Assembly: GCF_024347415.1 (NCBI RefSeq)
Contig: NZ_AP025476.1
Location: forward strand, 2,728,001-2,792,000
Direction: 5' to 3'
DNA length: 64,000 nucleotides
Source: Vibrio crassostreae
Lineage (GTDB): Bacteria > Pseudomonadota > Gammaproteobacteria > Enterobacterales > Vibrionaceae
Positions 47,088-64,000 of this stretch are shown here, piece by piece (position 1 is the first letter of the stretch; each line of letters begins with the position of its first letter). The position numbers were made by a program, and so were the translations under genes. Under the pieces are notes generated by a model. The model saw nothing but the letters and a program-made list of their open reading frames with translations. It was not told the DNA's origin and searched no databases.

Positions 47088-48167
47088 CTAGTTTGAAGAA
47101 TCCCCCGAAAATTCAAACTGGTAACAGGTACTGTAGTTATATTCTTGTTCAGGCTTGAGAATACAACTGTCCTGCTTCCACTCTGGGTGGTTAGGAGAGT
47201 CAGGTAAGAACTGGGTTTCTAGCGCCAAACCAGCGTAGTCTTCATAGCTACCACCACTTCGGTTTGGTGTGCCACCAAGCCAGTTTCCGGTGTATAGCTG
47301 CATCGCAGGTTTGGTTGAAAATACTTTTAGTGTGACGAGCGCATCTGGTGAGGTTACGGTAGCGGCACATTGAGTGCGCTTGCAGCCGTCAGCCAATAAA
47401 AAAGAGTGATCGTAACCCTTTGCTGCTTTCTGCTGTTCATCACCCAACAAACGCTCTGAGATCATCATAGGCTGATTGAAGTCGAAGCTGGTCGATTTCA
47501 CCGATTTAAGGTTGCCTAACGGGATACCTACCGAATTGGTCGGTAAGAATTGATTGGCGTTGATGCTGACAATGTGTGACAAGCAATCGTGTCCGGCTTC
47601 TGCGCCAAGTAGATTAAAGTAAGCATGATTCGTTAGATTAACCACGGTTGGCTTATCGGTGGTTGCAGAGTAATTAATGGAAACTCGATTGTCTTCGGTG
47701 ATGTCATAACGCACCGACACATTCAAATTCCCCGGAAATCCTTGGTCGCCATCAGCAGACTCAAGAGTAAACACCACTGACGTTTCAGTTTTCTCGGTAA
47801 TATTCCAACGACGTTTATCAAAACCGTTCGGACCACCATGCAAGGTATTGCCCGCTTGGTTGGTTTCCAGCTTGTAGTTCTGACCATCAATTTTAAAGCG
47901 ACCATTGGCAATGCGGTTAGCATAACGGCCAACGGTTGTGCCCATATAGCTGGCTTGCTTCTCGAAATTATCCATTGAGTTAACACCCAATAGCACTTCT
48001 CTTCTATTTCCTTTTACTGGCAAGATACAGCTCAACCACGTTGCGCCAATATCCATGAATGTCACTTCCATGCCGTGTACATTCGACAGCGTGACAAGCT
48101 GAGCAGGTTGGCCATCATAGGCTGCAGTTTCTGTCATGGATTGATGCAGGTTCTGCGCTTGTGTCAT
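47088..48167 (-). CDS. galM: Galactose mutarotase (aldose 1-epimerase) GalM
   Basis: GalM interconverts alpha- and beta-D-galactose, supplying the alpha anomer for GalK. The 359-residue protein has the family motifs GTTVGRYANRIANGRF (about 77-92), NLTNHAYFNL with the catalytic His (about 177-186), and YDHSFLL (about 245). The general-base Glu is in GLALETQFLPDSPNH near residue 317. It starts at an ATG with AAGGAA upstream and is the last gene of galETKM. Confidence 0.95.
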   Translation of the reverse strand: MTQAQNLHQSMTETAAYDGQPAQLVTLSNVHGMEVTFMDIGATWLSCILPVKGNRREVLLGVNSMDNFEKQASYMGTTVGRYANRIANGRFKIDGQNYKLETNQAGNTLHGGPNGFDKRRWNITEKTETSVVFTLESADGDQGFPGNLNVSVRYDITEDNRVSINYSATTDKPTVVNLTNHAYFNLLGAEAGHDCLSHIVSINANQFLPTNSVGIPLGNLKSVKSTSFDFNQPMMISERLLGDEQQKAAKGYDHSFLLADGCKRTQCAATVTSPDALVTLKVFSTKPAMQLYTGNWLGGTPNRSGGSYEDYAGLALETQFLPDSPNHPEWKQDSCILKPEQEYNYSTCYQFEFSGDSSN

Positions 48168-48189
48168 TCTAAATTCCTTCTACTGCCAG

Positions 48190-48221
48190 TAAAAAGCCTC
48201 TACGTTTGAGGTAAAGGCTTT
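48190..48221 (-). other. Terminator-like hairpin between galK and galM
   Basis: On the minus strand, arms AAGCCTTTAC / GTAGAGGCTT (one mismatch) are followed by a TTTTT run. It could lower galM expression relative to galETK. Confidence 0.5.
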
Positions 48222-48280
48222 AGTATTTGGCCTACCATGATCTTTTTAGTTGGTAAGCTCTATATTAAGTCTCGAAGCTG

Positions 48281-49441
48281 TTAGATTACTTCAATTAAGC
48301 CGGCGCCGTCTTTCGCTTGGCACACATAAATAGATTCTTTTAGACCCGTCGCCGCTTGATATTTCTGCTCCACAGTTGTTTTAATTTCATCAACCAATGC
48401 AGGTGGAACCAAAGCCACAATACAACCACCGAAACCACCGCCCGTCATACGCACACCGCCTTGCTCACCGATCACTTCTTTGACCATATCAACCAGCGTA
48501 TCAATCTCTTTGACTGTGATTTCAAAGTCATCACGCATTGATGCATGCGATTCAGCCATCAGTTCACCCATACGCTTCATGTCGTGAGTACGCAGAGCTT
48601 GAGCCGCTTCAACGGTACGGTCATTTTCAGTAATCACGTGACGAGCACGCTTAGCAACCATCTCGTCCAACTTAGATTCTTTCGCTTTGAACTGTTCAAT
48701 GGTCACATCACGAAGTGCCGGAACACCAAAGATGCGCGCCGCTTCTTCACATTGTTCACGACGCGTGTTGTATTCACTGTCGACCAAGCCACGTTTCTTG
48801 TTTGAATTGATGATCACCACCGCCATGTCTTCTGGCATTGAAACCGCTTGAGTTTCTAGGCTACGGCAATCCAAAAGCATCGCATGGTTCGCTAGGCCTT
48901 CAGCCGAGATCATTTGATCCATAATGCCGCAGTTACAGCCCACAAATTCGTTTTCAGCTTGCTGACCATTAAGCGCCACTTCGGCTTGGCTGATCTCTAG
49001 GTTGTAAAGCACCTTGAATGTTTGACCAATCACCACTTCCAGTGCCGCAGAAGAACTTAAGCCAGCACCTTGAGGCACGTTGCCCGTTACAGAGATATCT
49101 GCACCTGTAAATTCAAAACCGCGACCTTTTAAGCACTTCACCACACCACGAATGTAATTAGCCCACATCTTGTCTTGTTGAAATGTGATCTCTTGAGTTA
49201 GGTCGAATTCATCCACAGCATTGCCGTAGTCCACCGACACTACGCGCACGATGTTGTCGTCACGTTTAGCCGCTGCGACTACCGTCTGGTAGTTAATGGC
49301 ACACGGTAGAACAAAACCATCGTTGTAGTCGGTGTGTTCACCGATCAGGTTCACACGACCTGGTGCTTGGATAATATGAGTCGCTTGGTAGCCAAGGACT
49401 TGCTCAAAAGATGCTTTCACGTTTTGGATTAGGTCAGACAT
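48281..49441 (-). CDS. galK: Galactokinase GalK
   Basis: GalK phosphorylates alpha-D-galactose to galactose 1-phosphate. The 386-residue GHMP kinase (E. coli 382) has the galactokinase signature [19 protein letters not shown] (about 28-46), the ATP loop [15 protein letters not shown] (about 121-135) and the C-terminal [14 protein letters not shown] (about 339-352). Separated from galT by a 219-base gap that holds a REP-like inverted-pair repeat. Confidence 0.97.
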   Translation of the reverse strand: MSDLIQNVKASFEQVLGYQATHIIQAPGRVNLIGEHTDYNDGFVLPCAINYQTVVAAAKRDDNIVRVVSVDYGNAVDEFDLTQEITFQQDKMWANYIRGVVKCLKGRGFEFTGADISVTGNVPQGAGLSSSAALEVVIGQTFKVLYNLEISQAEVALNGQQAENEFVGCNCGIMDQMISAEGLANHAMLLDCRSLETQAVSMPEDMAVVIINSNKKRGLVDSEYNTRREQCEEAARIFGVPALRDVTIEQFKAKESKLDEMVAKRARHVITENDRTVEAAQALRTHDMKRMGELMAESHASMRDDFEITVKEIDTLVDMVKEVIGEQGGVRMTGGGFGGCIVALVPPALVDEIKTTVEQKYQAATGLKESIYVCQAKDGAGLIEVI

Positions 49442-49512
49442 AAGTAAACTCTCTGGTTAAACTCTTTGTTCAATTGGTTATGGCCCCTTCACGGCACCAC
49501 TTTAATTCTTTT

Positions 49513-49636
49513 AGATTTCCCTATCTCGTTCATCTCTCACAATAGGGAATGACAACATCGACTCCTAAGTAACGAAGCAACCAAGCTTCTCACCTGCCGT
49601 CATTCCAGAATCGAGGGACGAGATATCAGGGATCTC
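49513..49636. repeat. REP-like inverted-pair repeat, copy A (galT-galK gap)
   Basis: Two units of about 40 bp in opposite orientation. Unit 1 at 49513-49553 runs from AGATTTCCCTAT to ATAGGGAATGAC. Unit 2 at 49599-49636 runs from GTCATTCCAGAATCGAGG to GGGATCTC. Unit 2 reversed matches unit 1 in outline. The same composite occurs at 50778-50882, in the next gap of the gal operon, with higher conservation in unit 2 than in the spacer. Confidence 0.75.
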
Positions 49637-49660
49637 GCTCGTTATCTACGAAGCAACGTA

Positions 49661-50713
49661 TTACTGCTCTTTATAGTGAACGTCACTCAAATCACGAAGA
49701 CGTTGCGCTGCTTGTTCTGCGGTTAAATCACGCTGAGATTCTGCCAGCATTTCATAGCCAACCATGAACTTACGAACCGAAGCACTGCGTAACAGTGGCG
49801 GGTAGAACAAGGCATGCAACTGCCAATGATCGATATCCGTACCTTCTTCAAAGAATGGCGCATAGTGCCAGCCCATCGAGTATGGGAATGAACATTGGAA
49901 TAGGTTGTCGTAGCGACTCGTTAGCTTCTTAATCGCAAGTGCCAAGTCATCACGTTGTTCGTCAGTCAGTTCACTCATGCGGCGAATGTGTGTTTTTGGC
50001 AGCAACATGGTTTCGAATGGCCACGCAGCCCAGTAAGGAACCACAGCAATCCAATGTTCGGTTTCAACGACAGTGCGTGAGCCGTCTTTCATTTCAGCTT
50101 CAACGTAATCCACTAATAGGTTTGAACCTTGTTGCTCAAAGTATTCTTTTAGAAGCTTTTCTTTACGTTCAATCTCGTTTGGCAGAAAGCTGTTCGCCCA
50201 AATTTGACCGTGTGGATGAGGCTGAGAGCAGCCCATGGTCTCGCCTTTGTTTTCAAACGCTTGAACCCATAGGTAGTCTTTACCTAGCTCTTCAATCTGT
50301 TCATTCCATGTATCAATCACACCGCGAATCTTGTTTACTGGTAACTCTGGCAGCGTTTTGCTGTGGTCCGGAGAGAAACAGATCACGCGGCTCAACCCAC
50401 GTACACCTTGAGTCTTGAATAGAGGGTTATCAGACTCTGGAGCGTCAGGCGAATCAGGCATCAAGGCCGCGAAATCATTACTGAATACATAAGTGCCGTC
50501 GTAATTTGGGTTTTCATCGCCCGAGATACGCGTATTGGTTGGGCACAAGAAACACTCTTTCTCGTACTCAGGAAGTTGCTCGGTCGATGGCTTTTCATCT
50601 TGGCCACTCCAAGGACGCTTTGCGCGGTGCGGTGATACTAAGATCCACTGACCTGTTAATGGGTTATAACGACGATGCGGGTGATCTACTGGGTTAAATT
50701 CAACTTTTGACAT
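49661..50713 (-). CDS. galT: Galactose-1-phosphate uridylyltransferase GalT
   Basis: GalT exchanges UMP between UDP-glucose and galactose 1-phosphate, giving UDP-galactose and glucose 1-phosphate. The 350-residue protein (E. coli 348) has the nucleophile motif His-Pro-His in [14 protein letters not shown] (about 160-173) and zinc ligands including CFLCPTN (about 55-61). It is in galETKM, flanked on both sides by gaps carrying REP-like repeats. Confidence 0.97.
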   Translation of the reverse strand: MSKVEFNPVDHPHRRYNPLTGQWILVSPHRAKRPWSGQDEKPSTEQLPEYEKECFLCPTNTRISGDENPNYDGTYVFSNDFAALMPDSPDAPESDNPLFKTQGVRGLSRVICFSPDHSKTLPELPVNKIRGVIDTWNEQIEELGKDYLWVQAFENKGETMGCSQPHPHGQIWANSFLPNEIERKEKLLKEYFEQQGSNLLVDYVEAEMKDGSRTVVETEHWIAVVPYWAAWPFETMLLPKTHIRRMSELTDEQRDDLALAIKKLTSRYDNLFQCSFPYSMGWHYAPFFEEGTDIDHWQLHALFYPPLLRSASVRKFMVGYEMLAESQRDLTAEQAAQRLRDLSDVHYKEQ

Positions 50714-50777
50714 GTTTAGATTGCTCTCAAATTTTGTGTCTTGGTCAATTCACCAAGATGAATAATTCTTCTACAAG

Positions 50778-50882
50778 GAGATTCCCTATCACGCTCGTTC
50801 CTCGCTGTAGGGAATGACGTTCAGAAATCGTAGTTTTAAAATTCGTCATTCCAGAATCGAGGTACGAGATATCTGGAATCTC
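50778..50882. repeat. REP-like inverted-pair repeat, copy B (galE-galT gap)
   Basis: Unit 1 at 50778-50818 (GAGATTCCCTAT to TAGGGAATGAC) and unit 2 at 50845-50882 (GTCATTCCAGAATCGAGG to GGAATCTC) are inverted copies of one another in outline. Both share the termini GAGATTCC and GGAATGAC. Similar to copy A at 49513-49636. The rest of the gap (50714-50777 and 50883-50955) shows nothing else. Confidence 0.75.
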
Positions 50883-50955
50883 TCTGTTCTCATCTCTTAT
50901 CTCTGCCTTCCCCAAAGAAATTAGAGATGCAGCTAAGCAGCTTCAATTACACAGG

Positions 50956-51966
50956 CTAGTAGCCGTTCGGGTTATTCGACTGCCAATTCCATGTATCCGC
51001 TGTCATCTCCATCACGCTACGCGTCGCCTTCCAGCCAAGCTCGCGCTCTGCTTTTTCAGTACTTGCCCAACATTCGGCAATGTCACCTGCGCGGCGTGGG
51101 CAAAGTTCATAAGGAACCGGTTTGCCTGATGCTTGTGCGAAGGCTTCAACCATCTCGAGTACACTTGAGCCTTTGCCCGTACCTAGGTTGTAAATGTGTA
51201 AGCCCGCTTTCTCACCAACCACTTTTAGTGCTGCGACATGGCCGTCCGCTAAATCCATTACATGAATATAGTCACGAACGCCTGTGCCATCGACTGTTGG
51301 GTAATCGTTTCCAAAAACAGCCAGTTTTTCACGGCGACCTACAGCTACTTGAGCGATAAACGGCATTAAATTATTTGGGATACCTTGTGGGTCTTCACCC
51401 ATAGTGCCCGATGGATGTGCGCCTACTGGGTTGAAGTAGCGCAGTAAAGTAACGCTCCAATCGTTCTCCGCGTTGAACAGATCGCTTAAGCACTCTTCGA
51501 CCATATATTTACTACGACCATAAGGGTTGGTTGTCGCGCCAGTTGGTGAAGTTTCAGTAATCGGCACCACTTCTGGATCGCCGTAAACGGTAGCCGAAGA
51601 ACTAAATACGATGCTTTTCACGCCCGCTTTCTTCATGCTTCGAGCTAACACCAATGAACCATTGACGTTGTTATCGTAATACTCCAAAGGCTTAGCGACT
51701 GATTCGCCTACCGCTTTCAGACCAGCAAAATGAATCACGGCTTGGATATCGTTTTCTGAAAACACGTTATCTAGAAAAGATTGGTCACGAATGTCGCCAA
51801 GATAAAACGTTGGTCGCTTGCCAGTTAACGATTCAATTCGTTCCAGCACTAGCTCTTTGCTGTTGCAAAGGTTATCAACAATGATTGGCTCCATACCTGC
51901 CTGTATCATTTGAATGCATGTATGACTTCCGATGTAACCCATGCCGCCCGTAACCAGTACTTTCAC
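50956..51966 (-). CDS. galE: UDP-glucose 4-epimerase GalE
   Basis: GalE interconverts UDP-galactose and UDP-glucose and closes the Leloir cycle. The 336-residue short-chain dehydrogenase (E. coli 338) shows the NAD-binding motif GGMGYIGSH (about 7-15) and the catalytic Ser/Tyr pair SSSATVYG and NPYGRSK (about 121-128 and 146-152). I place the start at the GTG at 51966, which has AGAGAGG seven bases upstream and gives the usual MKVLVTGG; a TTG two codons earlier is less likely. It is the first gene of galETKM. Confidence 0.96.
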   Translation of the reverse strand: MKVLVTGGMGYIGSHTCIQMIQAGMEPIIVDNLCNSKELVLERIESLTGKRPTFYLGDIRDQSFLDNVFSENDIQAVIHFAGLKAVGESVAKPLEYYDNNVNGSLVLARSMKKAGVKSIVFSSSATVYGDPEVVPITETSPTGATTNPYGRSKYMVEECLSDLFNAENDWSVTLLRYFNPVGAHPSGTMGEDPQGIPNNLMPFIAQVAVGRREKLAVFGNDYPTVDGTGVRDYIHVMDLADGHVAALKVVGEKAGLHIYNLGTGKGSSVLEMVEAFAQASGKPVPYELCPRRAGDIAECWASTEKAERELGWKATRSVMEMTADTWNWQSNNPNGY

Positions 51967-52086
51967 AATCAACCTCTCTTTGTCGTCATTCGTGGGCTAA
52001 CTCGAACTGACATTCAGCTCAGTAGCACCGTATGCCAGAAATAGTAGCAGCCATTTTGACTATAATTCTGTGATCAAAACCACGAA

Positions 52087-52102
52087 GTGTAAACGTTTAC
52101 AC
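52087..52102. promoter_or_regulatory. Perfect GalR-type operator upstream of galE
   Basis: GTGTAAACGTTTACAC is a perfect 16-bp palindrome and fits the GalR/GalS consensus at all positions. It lies 121 bases upstream of galE and should control galETKM. Confidence 0.85.
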
Positions 52103-52347
52103 TAACTTTCATCATTGGTACAGAACATGGCATAGAGATAACGTATAGCCATTAACTTCTAATTCATTGAATTTTAATAAGATAATTATAGATAGTTAGA
52201 TTTGAGACATCACAGATGAGTTGAGCATTTATTTTACTAAAAGTTAATGCAATGACTTCCAGTTTGATTACAATAGGTCTGTAGAATAAAGAGGTGCATT
52301 GCTTTTTTACTAAATACCAATTTCAAAGCAGCGCAATGTTCCAATAA

Positions 52348-53343
<996 letters not shown>

Positions 53344-53367
53344 TTAAATAGATCAAGTAGATAAATA

Positions 53368-53398
53368 AAGGCTGCCTTTGTTGAAGGTGGCCTTTTTT
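53368..53398 (+). terminator. Terminator of ebgR
   Basis: An 11-bp stem with wobble pairs (AAGGCTGCCTT / AAGGTGGCCTT) followed by TTTTTT, 25 bases after the ebgR stop. ebgA therefore needs its own promoter. Confidence 0.8.
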
Positions 53399-53526
53399 GT
53401 GCCTATCACATACACCAATCGACACATATCCCCCTCTTTAACCTGTTGTATAAAACAGCCAATGGCATTCTTTTAAGTGGATCACACAGCACCGTAAAAA
53501 GACCATAAAAAACGTGATGAAGTTAA

Positions 53527-57240
<3,714 letters not shown>

Positions 57241-57267
57241 GCTATAACCCTATTAACTCACAGCGCG

Positions 57268-57294
57268 TTTGAGCCTTGCCGTTCAAGGCTCAAA
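57268..57294. other. 11-bp perfect hairpin after ebgC
   Basis: Arms TTTGAGCCTTG and CAAGGCTCAAA with a 5-base loop, 27 bases after the ebgC stop and without a T run. It may stabilise the ebgAC message or act as a weak terminator before the permease gene. A second small palindrome (TGCTTCTT / AAGAAGCA) is at about 57315-57336. Confidence 0.6.
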
Positions 57295-57357
57295 TAGACT
57301 GAACAAAACCTCTGTGCTTCTTCCCTACAAAGAAGCATAGGGAAATAACGACTATAA

Positions 57358-58806
<1,449 letters not shown>

Positions 58807-58828
58807 CACTCAGCATGAGCCCCAACTT

Positions 58829-58857
58829 AAAAAGCGCCTATCACGGCGCTTTTTTTT
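58829..58857 (+). terminator. Terminator after permease copy 1
   Basis: An 8-bp GC stem (AAAGCGCC / GGCGCTTT) with a 6-base loop and nine T. Confidence 0.9.
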
Positions 58858-60816
<1,959 letters not shown>

Positions 60817-60844
60817 TTTTACCCTACACTCAGATCGAAAACTT

Positions 60845-60876
60845 AAGGCACTCCCATTTGGTGAGTGCCTTTTTAT
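60845..60876 (+). terminator. Terminator after permease copy 2
   Basis: A 9-bp stem (AAGGCACTC / GAGTGCCTT) with a 9-base loop and a T run. Confidence 0.9.
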
Positions 60877-60978
60877 TTACAAGCCTGTTTATTTGTTCAA
60901 AATTTTATTCACACTCCAAATACCTCCCACCCCAAGCATTAGCTTACAAATTCAACTAAAAACCAAAATAAATTAAAA

Positions 60979-60994
60979 GTAAAAATTTACTAAA
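60979..60994. promoter_or_regulatory. AGTAAA/TTTACT palindrome upstream of ygjJ, possible EbgR operator
   Basis: AGTAAA-AA-TTTACT (6-bp arms) resembles the ebgA operators at 53528-53570. It is about 170 bases before ygjJ. The rest of 60877-61152 is AT-rich with no gene that I can see. Confidence 0.45.
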
Positions 60995-61089
60995 AATAGA
61001 TCACACTTTTAGATCGATTTAATTTTAAACACAAAAATAATCATTAATATCGGTTTGCGATCGTAAGTAACCTGACCAATACGCCTTGA

Positions 61090-62220
<1,131 letters not shown>

Positions 62221-62223
62221 TAA

Positions 62224-64000
<1,777 letters not shown>

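Overview
The window is a stretch of a Vibrio chromosome. Gene content and order (syd-queF, pomAB, xseB-ispA-dxs, nrdR-ribD-ribE-ribBA-ribH-nusB-thiL-pgpA, crl-frsA-gpt, pepD, a galETKM operon) are typical of the genus. The sodium-motor genes pomA/pomB, moderate GC content and the DUF3332 and DUF3622 families also fit. The Splendidus clade is my guess for placement, but it is not proven by anything in the window. Almost all of the sequence is ordinary core genome. I see no prophage, integrase, transposase, CRISPR array, tRNA or rRNA.

Layout. 1-2.7 kb: the methionine ABC importer metNIQ. 2.8-4.1 kb: a LamB-type sugar porin behind two overlapping palindromic operators. 4.4-6.7 kb: a DUF2310 zinc-ribbon gene, syd and divergent queF. 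6.7-10.7 kb: a membrane TPR protein with a decayed GGDEF domain, followed by a soluble diguanylate cyclase. 10.9-13.2 kb: ppnN and xni. 13.3-16.6 kb: the tightly overlapping gcvA-hydrolase-ygdD-rlmM operon, with the small RNA GcvB transcribed divergently from gcvA. 16.9-20.4 kb: thiI and pomAB. 20.7-23.8 kb: xseB-ispA-dxs (isoprenoid precursors). 23.9-30.2 kb: pgpA, thiL, nusB and the riboflavin genes. 30.4-32.9 kb: proBA. 33-36.8 kb: crl, frsA, gpt and a purine permease under a PurR-type box.

36.8-45.7 kb: an intergenic region encoding a possible 28-residue small protein or sRNA, then pepD, a DUF3332 lipoprotein, an aspartoacylase-like hydrolase, a DUF3622 protein, an adenine/adenosine deaminase, nnrS, a gamma-glutamylcyclotransferase-like gene and ygjH. 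45.7-64 kb is a galactoside and glycan block: galR, galETKM on the opposite strand, then ebgR-ebgA-ebgC, two paralogous APC-family permeases of the YgjI type, ygjJ and the first part of ygjK, which is cut by the window end.

The galactoside block is the most interesting part. It has the same order as E. coli ebgR-ebgA-ebgC-ygjI-ygjJ-ygjK, but the permease is duplicated and YgjK carries a lipobox. Galactose released by the EbgAC beta-galactosidase would feed directly into the neighbouring Leloir operon galETKM. The gal genes have GalR-type GTGTAA-CG-TTACAC operators. The ebg/ygj genes have AGTAAA/TTTACT-type palindromes that I infer to be EbgR sites. No conventional lactose permease is present, so the role of the paired APC-type permeases is open. 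Two copies of a REP-like inverted-pair repeat sit in the galE-galT and galT-galK gaps.
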